DNA from: Streptomyces cinnamoneus
Lineage (GTDB): Bacteria > Actinomycetota > Actinomycetes > Streptomycetales > Streptomycetaceae
Length of the DNA stretch: 64,000 nucleotides
NCBI RefSeq assembly: GCF_002939475.1
Contig: NZ_PKFQ01000001.1
Location: 6,383,001 to 6,447,000, forward strand
Direction of reading: 5' to 3'
Under the pieces are notes generated by a model. It did no database searches. It had not been told where the DNA came from and saw only the letters and a program-made list of their open reading frames with translations. The first letter of the stretch is position 1, and each line of letters begins with the position of its first letter. Made by a program: the position numbers and the translations under genes. Below, in pieces: positions 24,165 to 33,317 of this stretch.

Positions 24165-25046
24165 TCAGCCATTGTCCCGCGATCCGCCCTCCCACGTGCC
24201 CTCGGTGGCGCCGCCGGCCTGGATGTTCTGGATCCGCTCCCGCCAGCCGGAGGCCCGGGAGCTGGTGGACTCCTTGACCCGGGCCGTCAGGCTCCGGGCG
24301 GCCGAGAAGCGGTCCGACCGGGGACCCTCGCTGGCGATCCGCTGAGCGGTCTTCGTCCGGGCGTCGATGGCGGCGCGCAGACTGCCCGCGCGTGCCGTCA
24401 GCTTTCCGAGGTCACGGAACTGGGGCTTGTCGGTGCCGAACCAGACCTGCTGCCACCAATGGTCGCTGACGGGGTCGTGCCAGCTGATGTAGCCGCCGGG
24501 CAGGATCTGCCGGGGTCCCGGCAGGTGCCCGCCGAAGCTGTAGCGGACGCTCGGCGCGCTGACGGGGTCGTAGAAGTTCGGGGTGAAGAAGTCCGACACC
24601 AGCAGCCCGTTGATGGTGTAGCCGTACTGGGGGGCCTCCGGGGGGTCGGCCACCTCGACCAGGAACTCCACGACCCCCTGGCCGTCCTTCGGCGACTGGC
24701 CCGCCACCAGCCGGTTGCCCCACGGGTCGCCGAGCATCTCCAGCATCTCGTGGCTGGCGGTCAGCGACCAGCTGTCGCTGTACTCGATGAGGGAGAACGG
24801 CTGGCCGTTCTTGTCCATGTGCACGCCCGCGGCGCCCTCCATCCCGATGTCGTCCCGGACGATCATGGGCCAGTATCCGACGGGAACGTCCTCGAGCTTG
24901 TCGAAGGCGTCGACCGTGGCGTGCACCCCCCACAGGGGCGCGAAGTCCCGCGTGGCCTGCTTCTGCAGAGCGGCGGCGACACGGGTGAGCTGGGAGGGCG
25001 AAATCTGTTGCGTCTCGGAGACCAGGGCGAGTTGCGTGACGAGCAT
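24165..25046 (-). CDS. hypothetical protein with SHEMLE motif
   Basis: The 293-residue protein has no signal peptide. The only striking motif is TASHEMLEMLGDPWGNRL near residue 105, an HExxE pattern that recalls zinc-metallopeptidases but lacks the second His of HExxH. Aromatic-rich segments follow (SFGGHLPGPRQ, YISWHDPVSDHWWQQVW), then a helical, basic C-terminus. From memory, HE(x)LEML-DP proteins exist as an uncharacterised actinobacterial family. The ribosome site before ATG 25046 is weak. It follows the MMPL operon with a gap of 173 bp, so co-transcription is uncertain. Confidence 0.7.
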   Translation of the reverse strand: MLVTQLALVSETQQISPSQLTRVAAALQKQATRDFAPLWGVHATVDAFDKLEDVPVGYWPMIVRDDIGMEGAAGVHMDKNGQPFSLIEYSDSWSLTASHEMLEMLGDPWGNRLVAGQSPKDGQGVVEFLVEVADPPEAPQYGYTINGLLVSDFFTPNFYDPVSAPSVRYSFGGHLPGPRQILPGGYISWHDPVSDHWWQQVWFGTDKPQFRDLGKLTARAGSLRAAIDARTKTAQRIASEGPRSDRFSAARSLTARVKESTSSRASGWRERIQNIQAGGATEGTWEGGSRDNG

Positions 25047-25219
25047 GTGGTGTCCGTTCTTGTCGAAGGCACGCGGAGTCGGCGCAGGGCGGGTCCGGCA
25101 GGCCCGCACGGAGGCGGAGGATCCCCGCGGGGGAACATCCCGTGGTCGGGGCACGCTGTCACCGCCCGCCACCCATGACCGCTCGCATGGAGTAGGAGCC
25201 GGGCCCCGGGCCCGGCGGG

Positions 25220-27451
25220 TCAGTGCTCCCCGGCCAGACCGAGCCGCCCGGCCACGCGCGCGTGCACCCGCCCAAGCCACGGGGGGACCCACCAGTTGAG
25301 GCGCCCCGCGAGCACCAGATAGGCCGGCACCAGCACACCCCGCACCAGCACCGCGTCCACCAGGACGGCCGTCGCCAGGCCGGTGCCCAGCAGCTTCAGC
25401 ACGCTCACCCCCGACGTGGCGAGCGCACCCGTGACCACGGCCACTGCGAGCGCCCCCGTCGTCACCAGCCGCCCCGTCCGCGCCACGCCCTCCACGACGG
25501 CCCGCCGGTTGTCGCCCGTCAGCAGATAGCCCTCGCGGACACGGGAGAGCAGGAAGATCTCGTAGTCGATCGCCAGCCCGAAGGCGATGACGAACATCAG
25601 CGGCGGAACCGTCACGTCCAGCGTGCCGGTGACCGTGAAGTCGCCCACGAGGCGGCGCAGATGCCCCTCCTGGAAGACGTACACCATCGCCCCGAAGCTC
25701 GCCCCCAGGCTCAGCGCCCCGATGACCAGCGCCTTCACCGGCAGCAGCAGGCTCCCGGTCAGCAGGAACAGCATCGCCCACGTCGTGACCCCGGCCACGG
25801 CCGCCGCGAGCGGCAGCCGCGCCCGGACCGCCGCCCGGGTGTCGAGCAGAAACGCCGCACGCCCCGTCACCAGCCGCTCGCCGCCCGGCCCGGGCAACGC
25901 CCGCAGCCGCTCCACCAGCCGCTGCGCGGCGGCCGACTGCGGCTCCCGAGGGCCGCCCACCCGCAACACCGCACCCCGCACCGCACCGACCCGCCCGGCC
26001 GGCCGCGCCCAGTCCACCCGGCCTGCCGACGGCAGGGCCGCCACCCGCCGCCCGTAGGCGCGCAGCGCCGCGCCGTCCCGGACGGGATCCGCCTCCGGCA
26101 GGACGACCGTCAGCCCCTGGCCGGCCGGGGCGGCGAAGCCCGCGCGGATCTCCTCCGCGGTCCGGTGCGCCTCCGCCGACGCCGGCAGTACGCGCTCGTC
26201 CGGCAGCCCGAAGCGCACGTGCCCGAAGGGCGCGGCCAGCAACAGCAGCGCCACCGCGCACCCGCCGCCGTAGCACAGCGGCCGCTTGGTGACCGCCCGC
26301 GCGATCGTGCGCCACACCGGGCTGTCCGGCCTGGCCTCGCGGGCCGGGCGCCGTCGCCGCAGGAGGGCCAGCGGATCGCCGCGGTCCACGCGCGTGCCCA
26401 GCAGCGTCAGGAGCGGCGGTACGAGCACGGTGGCCGCGGCCGCCGCGAACAGCGCGACCCCCATGCCCGCGCACGCCATGGACCTCAGGAACGGCAGCGG
26501 CAGAACCAGCAGCGCCGACATCGACAGGGCCACCGCGGCCGCCGACACGGCCACGGTGCGTCCCGCCCGCTGTGCCGTGCGCCGCACGGCGTTTGCCACC
26601 GGGCCGCCGGCGCGCAGCTCCTCCCGGAAGCGGGTGACCAGGAACAGCCCGTAGTCCACGCCGAGTCCGAAGCCCAGAGCGGTGGTGAGGTTCATCGCGA
26701 AGACCGACACCGGCATGAGGGTGGTGAGCAGCCGCAGCAGCGCGGCCGTTCCGACGACCGAGACCGCCCCGATCGCCAGGGGCACCAGCGCGGCCACCAG
26801 CGACCGCAGGGCGATCACCAGCAGCAGGAGGGTGACGGGAGCGGCCACCAGCTCCGCCCGCACCAGGTCCGCCTCGGAGGCCCGGCGGGCCTCCACGCTG
26901 ACCCAGGAGGGACCGGTGGCCGCGACGTCGAGCACGCCGTGTCCGCCGGTGAGGCGGGGCACCAGGGTGTCGGCGGTGCGGGCCGCGTCCCGGTCGGCGC
27001 CTTCGAGGTCGGCCGCCACCACGGCGGCGGAGCCGTCGGCGGAACGCAGCGCCGGGTCCGGGGCCGTCCAGTACGAGCGCACGCTCGCCACCCCGCGCGC
27101 GTGCTCCAGCCGTTCGGTGAGCCGCAGCCCCGCCTCGCGCGCCCGGGCCGAGTCCACGCCGCCCCTGGCCCGTACGAGCAGGACGACGTCGGGGTTGCCC
27201 GCCCCGAAGCGGTCGGCCAGGAGGGCGGCAGCGCGGGCCGACTCGGTGCCGGTGGCGGTGTAGCCGCCGTTGGCGAGCCGCTCGGAGGTTCCGGCGCCCG
27301 CCAGCGCGAGCAGCAACGTCACCGCGGCCGAGGCCGCGGGGACCAGCCAGGGTCGCAGCCTCCGGAGCGCCTCGCCCGCACGGTTCGCCGCCCCGGCGTC
27401 CGCGGGCGCGAGGGCGGGCGCCGGGGTCTCGACGTCGGCGGGGGAGCTCAC
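25220..27451 (-). CDS. MMPL/RND-family membrane transporter
   Basis: The 743-residue protein is a two-fold repeat of one membrane helix, one extracytoplasmic domain and five more helices. Family words include NLTTALGFGLGVDYGLFLVTRFREE in the first half and FVIAFGLAIDYEIFLLSRVREGY in the second (GxxxDY-L/I-FL motifs with proton-relay Asp). MMPL proteins export lipids, glycolipids or pigments. The GTG start at 27451 overlaps the KAS stop by 4 nt, so with the ACP it forms a lipid-like make-and-export unit. Confidence 0.9.
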   Translation of the reverse strand: MSSPADVETPAPALAPADAGAANRAGEALRRLRPWLVPAASAAVTLLLALAGAGTSERLANGGYTATGTESARAAALLADRFGAGNPDVVLLVRARGGVDSARAREAGLRLTERLEHARGVASVRSYWTAPDPALRSADGSAAVVAADLEGADRDAARTADTLVPRLTGGHGVLDVAATGPSWVSVEARRASEADLVRAELVAAPVTLLLLVIALRSLVAALVPLAIGAVSVVGTAALLRLLTTLMPVSVFAMNLTTALGFGLGVDYGLFLVTRFREELRAGGPVANAVRRTAQRAGRTVAVSAAAVALSMSALLVLPLPFLRSMACAGMGVALFAAAAATVLVPPLLTLLGTRVDRGDPLALLRRRRPAREARPDSPVWRTIARAVTKRPLCYGGGCAVALLLLAAPFGHVRFGLPDERVLPASAEAHRTAEEIRAGFAAPAGQGLTVVLPEADPVRDGAALRAYGRRVAALPSAGRVDWARPAGRVGAVRGAVLRVGGPREPQSAAAQRLVERLRALPGPGGERLVTGRAAFLLDTRAAVRARLPLAAAVAGVTTWAMLFLLTGSLLLPVKALVIGALSLGASFGAMVYVFQEGHLRRLVGDFTVTGTLDVTVPPLMFVIAFGLAIDYEIFLLSRVREGYLLTGDNRRAVVEGVARTGRLVTTGALAVAVVTGALATSGVSVLKLLGTGLATAVLVDAVLVRGVLVPAYLVLAGRLNWWVPPWLGRVHARVAGRLGLAGEH

Positions 27452-28671
27452 GCGGTCCGGAAGAAGAGGACGGCGTTCTGCCCGCCGAAGCCGAAGGCGT
27501 TGCTGATCGCACCTTCCATGCGGTGCCGCCGGGGCACCTTGGTGACCACGTCCAGGTCCATCCCGTCGTCGAGGCGGCCGAGGTTGGCGGTGGGGGGAAT
27601 GAGCTGCCGCTCCAGCGAGAGCACGGTGCACGCCGCGTCGACGGCGCCGGCCGCCCCCAGCGAGTGGCCGATGGCGCCCTTGAGGGAGGTCACCGGCGGC
27701 GCACTGCGGAACACGCCGCGGAGCACGTCGGCCTCCACCCGGTCGTTGAGGGGCGTGGATGTGCCGTGCGCGTTGACGTGGTGCACGTCCGACACGCCGG
27801 CCCCGGCGTCCGAGAGCGCCGCCACCAGCGCGCGGCGGGCCCCGGAGCCGTCCGGGTCGGGCCGGGTGGCGTGGTACCCGTCGCTGGACGCGCCGTAGCC
27901 GGACAGCAGGCCCCGGACGCGCGCGCCGCGGGCCCGCGCGGAGTCCGGCCGCTCCAGGACGAGCACGGCGGCGCCCTCGCTCAGGACGAAGCCGTCGCGG
28001 TCCGCGTCGAACGGCCGTGAGGCCCCGGCGGGGTCGTGACGGCGCCGGGACAGGGCCTGCATGCGGTGGAAGGTGGCGGATCCCATGGGGACGCGGGCGC
28101 AGTCGGTGCCGCCGGCGAGCGCGATGTCGCAGGCCCCCGAGCGCAGCAGGTCGCGGGCGACGCCGATCGCCGTGGCCCCCGAGGCGCAGGCGGTGGACGT
28201 CGTCAGGCACGGCCCCAGGGCCCGCAGGTCCGTGGACACCTCGCCGGCCACCATGTTGGGCAGGGAGCGCAGCAGCGCGGTCGGCGAGATGGCGTCGACG
28301 CGGCCTTCGGCGAGGTGCCGGTACTCCGCGGGCCACCGGTCGCCGCCGTTGCTGGCGCTGCCGATGACGATCGCCACGCGGGGACCGTCCCAGGCGGCCG
28401 TGTCCAGCGCGGCGTCGGCGACCGCCTCGCGCGCGGCGACCATGGCCAGCTGGATGAACCGGTCGTTGCGCCAGGTGATCCGCCTGCCCAGCAGCGCGCC
28501 GCCGTCGAAACCGGGGACCTTGCAGGAGAAGTCGACCGGCAGCCCGGCCAGGTCCTCGTCGTGCGCGCCGAGGCCGGTACCGGTCAGCAGCCCCGCCCAG
28601 GTCGCCTCCCGGCCGATGCCCGCCGGGGTCACCAAGCCGATGCCGGTGACGGCGACCTCCCGGACGGTCAC
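27448..28671 (-). CDS. beta-ketoacyl-ACP synthase II (FabF-like)
   Basis: The 407-residue thiolase-fold condensing enzyme has its nucleophile at Cys162 in STACASGATAIG, His in VNAHGTSTPLND and His in KGAIGHSLGAAGAV. The full Cys-His-His triad predicts a chain-elongating enzyme, not a chain-length factor. It overlaps the ACP gene (upstream) and the MMPL gene (downstream) by 4 nt each. It lacks the usual fabD/fabH neighbours of the housekeeping cluster, so it probably serves a special lipid or polyketide. Confidence 0.9.
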   Translation of the reverse strand: MTVREVAVTGIGLVTPAGIGREATWAGLLTGTGLGAHDEDLAGLPVDFSCKVPGFDGGALLGRRITWRNDRFIQLAMVAAREAVADAALDTAAWDGPRVAIVIGSASNGGDRWPAEYRHLAEGRVDAISPTALLRSLPNMVAGEVSTDLRALGPCLTTSTACASGATAIGVARDLLRSGACDIALAGGTDCARVPMGSATFHRMQALSRRRHDPAGASRPFDADRDGFVLSEGAAVLVLERPDSARARGARVRGLLSGYGASSDGYHATRPDPDGSGARRALVAALSDAGAGVSDVHHVNAHGTSTPLNDRVEADVLRGVFRSAPPVTSLKGAIGHSLGAAGAVDAACTVLSLERQLIPPTANLGRLDDGMDLDVVTKVPRRHRMEGAISNAFGFGGQNAVLFFRTA

Positions 28672-28976
28672 GGCGTGGGCACGGTCAGCGCGGCGGGCCC
28701 GGCCGCTCCGGCGTCGTGCCCCGCGGCGGCCTCCGCCGGGCCGGCGCGGCCCGCCAGCAGCCGCTCGACGTGCGCGGCCGCCTCGCCGAGCGTCTCGCCC
28801 CGGAGCTCCTGGTCCAGGGTCATCCGCAGGTGGTCCTCGAGCAGGGTGACCATTTCGGCCTGGGCGAGGGAGTCGATCTCGAGCTGTTCGTAGGTGGCGT
28901 CCGGGGTGATCTCCTCCTCGGGAACGCCGAAGTACTCGGTGAGCAGACGAGCCATCAGGTCGTAGACGGGTTCCAT
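28668..28976 (-). CDS. acyl carrier protein
   Basis: This 102-residue protein has a core ACP domain (about 1-75) with the phosphopantetheine Ser36 in LEIDSLAQAEM, and an Ala/Gly-rich C-terminal extension. ATG 28976 follows GAGGAGAA at 7 nt. It heads the ACP-KAS-MMPL operon and should carry the chain elongated by the KAS. Two 16-bp tandem repeats lie 54 bp upstream of the start. Confidence 0.9.
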   Translation of the reverse strand: MEPVYDLMARLLTEYFGVPEEEITPDATYEQLEIDSLAQAEMVTLLEDHLRMTLDQELRGETLGEAAAHVERLLAGRAGPAEAAAGHDAGAAGPAALTVPTP

Positions 28977-29029
28977 CGATCGTTCTCCTCGATCGGGGCC
29001 GGACCGGACAACAGGCATATCGCTCATCC

Positions 29030-29061
29030 AGTGACATAGCACTTTAGTGACATGGCACTTT
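29030..29061. repeat. two tandem 16-bp repeats in the ACP promoter region
   Basis: AGTGACATAGCACTTT and AGTGACATGGCACTTT stand head to tail with one mismatch. Each contains an AGTG-N6-CACT dyad. The position between the divergent ACP and Mut7-C genes suggests a regulator binding array. Confidence 0.7.
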
Positions 29062-29252
29062 TTTCCGGTTGTGTCCTTCGGAGCAGCGTCCCCCGGCCTC
29101 TGGCCGCCCCTCCGCAGACACGCGCGCCGGCGGGAGCCCTGTCACCCGGACTGCGCACTGCGCCGCGGCCGCCCCGGACGGGCGGGTCCCGTGGCGGAAC
29201 CCGCCGGGATAACCCTGGGCGCCACCCCCGCCGACGGTGGCATGCTGTGGGC

Positions 29253-29987
29253 GTGAACGGACCCGAGATCCAGCTGACCTTCGCCCCTGAGCTGCGGCTT
29301 TTCCTCTCCGCCGACCGCCGCCGGCCCGGTGCCGCCGTGATCACGGACGGTGTCTCCACGCTGGGGCACGTCGTGGAGTCCCTCGGCGTCCCGCTCACGG
29401 AGGTCGGCCGGCTGTGCGTCGACGGCCGGCCGGTGCCCGTCTCCCACGTCCCCGCGGCCGGGGAGAGCGTGGAGGTGGAGGCCGTCACCCGCCCCCAGGA
29501 GGTGCCGGGTGCTCCCCTGCGGTTCCTGCTCGACGTGCACCTCGGCACCCTCGCCCGACGGCTGCGGCTGCTGGGCGTGGACGCGGCGTACGAGAGCGAG
29601 GACCTCGGCGACCCGGCACTGGCCGCGCTCTCGGCGGCCGAACAGCGGGTGCTGCTCTCACGGGACCGGGGGCTGCTGCGCCGACGGGAGATCTGGGCGG
29701 GCGGGTACGTCTACAGCGACCGGCCCGACGAGCAGCTGCGGGACGTCCTGAGCCGCTTCGCCCCCCGCCTCGCGCCCTGGTCGCGCTGCACCGCCTGCAA
29801 CGGCCCGCTCCAGGACGCCGACAAGGACGCGGTCCGCGAACACCTGGAGCACGGCACGCGCCGTACGTACGACGTCTTCGCGCAGTGCGCCGCCTGCGGG
29901 CGGGTGTACTGGCGGGGCGCCCACCACGCACGGCTGCAGGCCATCGTCGAGAGCGCCGTGAGCGAGTTCGGGGCCGCGGCCGTCTGA
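29253..29987 (+). CDS. Mut7-C RNase-domain protein with N-terminal ubiquitin-like domain
   Basis: This 244-residue protein opens with a MoaD/ThiS-like beta-grasp (Ub-Mut7C, about 1-80) and ends in a PIN-like Mut7-C domain (about 85-240). The Mut7-C part reads FLLDVHLGTLARRLRLLGVDAAYESEDLGD, LLSRDRGLL and DQL-like EQLRDVLSRF, with a zinc ribbon CTACNGPL...CAACGRVYWRG. Mut7-C domains are predicted RNases. GTG 29253 is inferred from where homology should begin; the ribosome site is poor. Confidence 0.87.
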   Translation: MNGPEIQLTFAPELRLFLSADRRRPGAAVITDGVSTLGHVVESLGVPLTEVGRLCVDGRPVPVSHVPAAGESVEVEAVTRPQEVPGAPLRFLLDVHLGTLARRLRLLGVDAAYESEDLGDPALAALSAAEQRVLLSRDRGLLRRREIWAGGYVYSDRPDEQLRDVLSRFAPRLAPWSRCTACNGPLQDADKDAVREHLEHGTRRTYDVFAQCAACGRVYWRGAHHARLQAIVESAVSEFGAAAV

Positions 29988-30095
29988 GGCCGTCGCGGGG
30001 CGGCGCCCGGCCGGAGCGGGGCGCCGCCGGGGGTCTCCGGTGTCGCATTCCGGCCGCCGGGTGCACGCTGGAGGGGTACCGCAGGAGGTGACCCC

Positions 30096-30365
30096 ATGCA
30101 GACGATCGTTGGATGGCACGTCGAGGTCGAATTCGAAGAGGTCGATAAGCGGACGCGCGCGGCCTGCATGCTGAGGCTCCAGGACGGGACGGAGCTCCGG
30201 GCCCGCGGCCACGCCACCCGGCACCCGGACGACCCCGAGCAGCAGCGGGTCGGCGAGGAACTCGCGGCGGCCAGGGCGCTGAACGAGCTCTCCCGGGAAC
30301 TGCTGAAGAAGGCGGGGCACGACATCGAAGAGGCCACGCACGTCGAGGCCCATCCGTCGATGTGA
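30096..30365 (+). CDS. DUF1876-domain protein
   Basis: This 89-residue protein fits DUF1876, which folds like a double-stranded RNA-binding domain: WHVEVEFEEVDKRTRAACMLRL, LRARGHATRHPDDP, VGEELAAARALNELSRELLKKA. AGGAGG precedes ATG 30096. Its role in actinobacteria is unknown. It is transcribed alone. Confidence 0.87.
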   Translation: MQTIVGWHVEVEFEEVDKRTRAACMLRLQDGTELRARGHATRHPDDPEQQRVGEELAAARALNELSRELLKKAGHDIEEATHVEAHPSM

Positions 30366-30621
30366 CCCAGGCGGGTGCCGCGGTGTGCGGGCGACCGGGG
30401 CCGGGCCCTGCGCCTGTCGGGCGCCGGGTGCGCGGGTGACCGGGTGGGCGTGTGAGCGCCGGCTGGACGGGGCGGCGCCGGTGTGGCGTCGCATGGGCTG
30501 AGGGTGAAGCCGGTGAGGGGAAGGCGTTGCGCGCACGCTGGCGGGGGCGTCAACTTTCGTCGGGCGGCAACGCGACCTTCGGTGAATGTGCCGGACGGGC
30601 GGCTGTGCCTATGGTGCCGGG

Positions 30622-32337
30622 GTGGATGCGACAGCGTGGGCCCGTGACCTCCGGCGACGGCTGACCGACCCGGGGGAGTGGTCCCGGCGCCGGGTGGCCG
30701 GCGAGTGCCTGCTGGCCGCCGGGCTGGCGCTGCTCGCCGGGTGGGCGGAGAGCGGGGTCGGGCAGGGCTGGGCCCTCGCGGTGCCGGTGGCGTTCGCCGT
30801 CGCGGTGCTGGCCCTGGTGCGGCGCGCCCTGCCGACGACGGCGCTGCTCGCCGGCGCCGTGCTGTCCGGCGGTACGGAGAACGGGGCCGGCCTGCTGCTC
30901 CTGGCCGTGCTCGGCTGGTCGGCCGGGCGCAGGATCGACGGTGTCCTGCGGGCCCTGGCGGCCTTCTGCGTCTCCTTCGTGGTCTATGTGGCGCTGGGGC
31001 TCTGGCAGGCGGAGCAGACACCGGGGCTGGCGGTCCTCTTCTACAGCCTCTTCTTCCTGGTGTCCGTGGTCGTCCCGGGCCTGACCAGTCGCTACTGGAC
31101 CCAGCGGCGGACACTGCTGCACACCCTCCAGCAGCGCAACGCGCAACTGCTGCGCGAGCGTCAGATGGTCGCGGGGCAGGCCCGGATGCGTGAGCGGCAG
31201 CGCATCGCCCAGGACATGCACGACAGCCTCGGCCATCAGCTGGCGCTCATCGCGGTGCAGACCGGTGCCCTGGAGGTGGACCGGACGCTGACCGGGCGGC
31301 AGCGCGAGGCGGTCGGGGTGCTGCGGGAGGCGTCCGTGGCCGCGATGCACGAGCTGCGCGAGGTGGTCGGCATCCTCAAGGACGGCACCCCGGACGAGGA
31401 CCAGGCCGGGTCGAGGGTGGTGTCCGGCATCGGCGGACTCGTCGACGCGGCGGTGGCGGCCGGCATGAAGGTGAGCCTCGAACGGTCGGGGGAGCCGCGC
31501 GCGCTGGCGCCGGCCGCCGACCACGCCGGCTACCGCGTCGCCCAGGAGGGGCTGACCAACGCCGCCAAGCACGCGCCCGGTGCGTCCATCGCCGTGAGCC
31601 TGCGCTATGAGCCGGACTCGCTGCTGGTGGAGGTCGCGAACGGGCCCGTGCCGGAGGGCGTCGGGGCCCAGCCGCCCGACGCGGTGAGCGGCGGGCAGGG
31701 CCTGACGGGGCTGCGCGAGCGGGCCCGGCTGATCGGCGGCATGGTCTTCAGCGGACCCGCCCGGGGCGGAGGCTTCCGGCTCGCGGCAGTCATCCCCTAT
31801 GACTCGGCGGAGGCCAGGGAGGCGCGGGTGCCGGCCTCCGGGGAGGCGACCTTCGTCGACGGTACGGACGACTTCTGGCAGCAGCCGGGGGCGAGGACTC
31901 CAGGAGACGGTGGACCGGTCATCGACCGGCTCGATCCGCGCGAGGAGTTCAAGGACATCGTGAGCACGAAGAAGAACAACGGTTGTCTGATCGGCTGTGG
32001 AGTCGTCCTCCTGATCGTGGCGGGCCTGGTGGCGGCGGCCCTGTTCGGGGCGGGCAAGCTCATGGAGGAGGCCGACAAGGGAATGATCGACCCCAGTGAC
32101 TACGCGTCGGTCCACGTCGGCGACCCGGAGCGGCAGGTGCGGGACAGGCTGCCCTCGGGCAGTTCCTTCCTCACCTCCGACGTGCGGGGCAAGATACCGG
32201 CCGAGCCGGCCGGGGCGAGCTGCCTGGCCCTGTTGTCGAGCGACACCTCGCGGGGCCTGACCACCGATACCGTGTACCGCTTCTGCTTCAAGGACGGGAA
32301 GCTGTCGGAGAAGCGTGAGTTCCACGTCAAGAGCTAG
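30622..32337 (+). CDS. NarL-type sensor histidine kinase with unusual C-terminal membrane-anchored extension
   Basis: The 571-residue protein has an N-terminal multi-helix membrane domain (about 20-165), a HisKA_3 dimerisation box RQRIAQDMHDSLGHQLA (about 197, phospho-acceptor His) and a HATPase_c domain (VAQEGLTNAAKHA N-box, GQGLTGLRERARLIGG G-box) to about residue 395. After a linker comes another membrane helix (NGCLIGCGVVLLIVAGLVAAALF, about 453-475, given here in part) and a 95-residue extracytoplasmic tail with two Cys and a YRFCFKDGKL end that recalls SmpA/BamE-like folds. So the tail could sense the cell surface. The partner regulator gene follows 62 bp downstream. Confidence 0.87.
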   Translation: MDATAWARDLRRRLTDPGEWSRRRVAGECLLAAGLALLAGWAESGVGQGWALAVPVAFAVAVLALVRRALPTTALLAGAVLSGGTENGAGLLLLAVLGWSAGRRIDGVLRALAAFCVSFVVYVALGLWQAEQTPGLAVLFYSLFFLVSVVVPGLTSRYWTQRRTLLHTLQQRNAQLLRERQMVAGQARMRERQRIAQDMHDSLGHQLALIAVQTGALEVDRTLTGRQREAVGVLREASVAAMHELREVVGILKDGTPDEDQAGSRVVSGIGGLVDAAVAAGMKVSLERSGEPRALAPAADHAGYRVAQEGLTNAAKHAPGASIAVSLRYEPDSLLVEVANGPVPEGVGAQPPDAVSGGQGLTGLRERARLIGGMVFSGPARGGGFRLAAVIPYDSAEAREARVPASGEATFVDGTDDFWQQPGARTPGDGGPVIDRLDPREEFKDIVSTKKNNGCLIGCGVVLLIVAGLVAAALFGAGKLMEEADKGMIDPSDYASVHVGDPERQVRDRLPSGSSFLTSDVRGKIPAEPAGASCLALLSSDTSRGLTTDTVYRFCFKDGKLSEKREFHVKS

Positions 32338-32399
32338 GCAAGGTCAGGGGGGCCTTCGAGACCCCCTGGCGAGCAGCGACCCTCCCAGGAGTTGACCAG

Positions 32400-33053
32400 G
32401 TGATCCGCGTCCTCATCGCCGACGACGAGCCCCTCATCCGCGCCGGCATCCGGATGATCCTCACCTCGGCGGACGACATCGAGGTCGTGGCGGAGGCGGC
32501 GAACGGGCGCGAGGCGGTCGACCTCGCGCGCAAGCACCGGGTCGACGTCGCGCTGCTCGACATCCAGATGCCCGTCCTGGACGGGCTGACGACCCTCGCC
32601 GAGCTGGGGCGCACGGCCCCCGGCCTGCGGACGCTGATCCTCACCACCTTCGGAGAGCGGGAGAACGTCCTACGGGCCCTGAGGGAGGGAGGCGCCGGCT
32701 TCCTGCTCAAGGACTCGGCGCCGGCGGAGCTGATCGGCGCCGTCCGGGCGGCCGCCCAGGGGGACGCCTATCTCTCGCCGGCCGCCACCCGGCACGTGGT
32801 GGAATCCCTCGCCGCCGGAGCGGGGCCCTCCCGCGGAGAGGAGGCGCAGCGACGGCTGGCGGCGCTCAGCGAACGCGAACGCGAAGTGCTGGCCCTGCTC
32901 GGTGAGGGCCTGTCCAATGCTGAAACCGGCCGACGGCTGCATATGAGCGAGGCCACGGTGAAGACGTATGTAAGCCGCATTCTTGCCAAGCTGGAATGCG
33001 AGAACAGGGTGCAGGCGGCGCTGCTGGCGCGTGACGCAGGACTGGGGGTATGA
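32400..33053 (+). CDS. NarL/LuxR-family response regulator
   Basis: The 217-residue protein has a receiver domain with Asp8-Asp9, phospho-acceptor Asp54 (ALLDIQMP), Thr in LTTFGE and Lys in LLKDSAP, then a LuxR HTH (LSEREREVLALLGEGLSNAETGRRLHMSEATVKTYVSRILAKL). GTG 32400 is preceded by AGGAG. It is the partner of the kinase just upstream. The next operon (33.3-40.7 kb) runs in the same direction and may be a target, but that is inference. Confidence 0.92.
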   Translation: MIRVLIADDEPLIRAGIRMILTSADDIEVVAEAANGREAVDLARKHRVDVALLDIQMPVLDGLTTLAELGRTAPGLRTLILTTFGERENVLRALREGGAGFLLKDSAPAELIGAVRAAAQGDAYLSPAATRHVVESLAAGAGPSRGEEAQRRLAALSEREREVLALLGEGLSNAETGRRLHMSEATVKTYVSRILAKLECENRVQAALLARDAGLGV

Positions 33054-33317
33054 CGGGGCCGGAGGGGCAGAAAGAAAGGTTTCCAGCCACCTGCGCCTGA
33101 CATGTGGTCAGTGATGTGGTGAATTTGCGATATCTTCTATGGCGTTCCCTCGTGACCGCGCGTCAGCTCCGATGCCGCGGAACGACGCTGGGAGAGCGGT
33201 ATACGCCTCTCACGGAACACTCACAGGCACATGGCGGGCGCACCGATCGAACCCCGCCATGCATTGCCGTGCCGCACAGAGTCCCGCACTTCCCGTATTC
33301 ACCTAGGCAAAGGCCGC
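33054..33317 (+). promoter_or_regulatory. promoter region of the lux-like operon
   Basis: This is a 264-bp gap with a lower GC content than its surroundings (for example GATGTGGTGAATTTGCGATA at 33113-33132). No coding frame is supported. It should hold the promoter of the five-gene operon that starts at 33318. Confidence 0.45.

Noticed and set aside
24165..27512. One continuous reverse frame that would fuse the HExxE protein to sequence under the MMPL gene
   Set aside because: The upstream part is out of frame with the MMPL transporter and has shadow composition. The real protein starts near ATG 25046.
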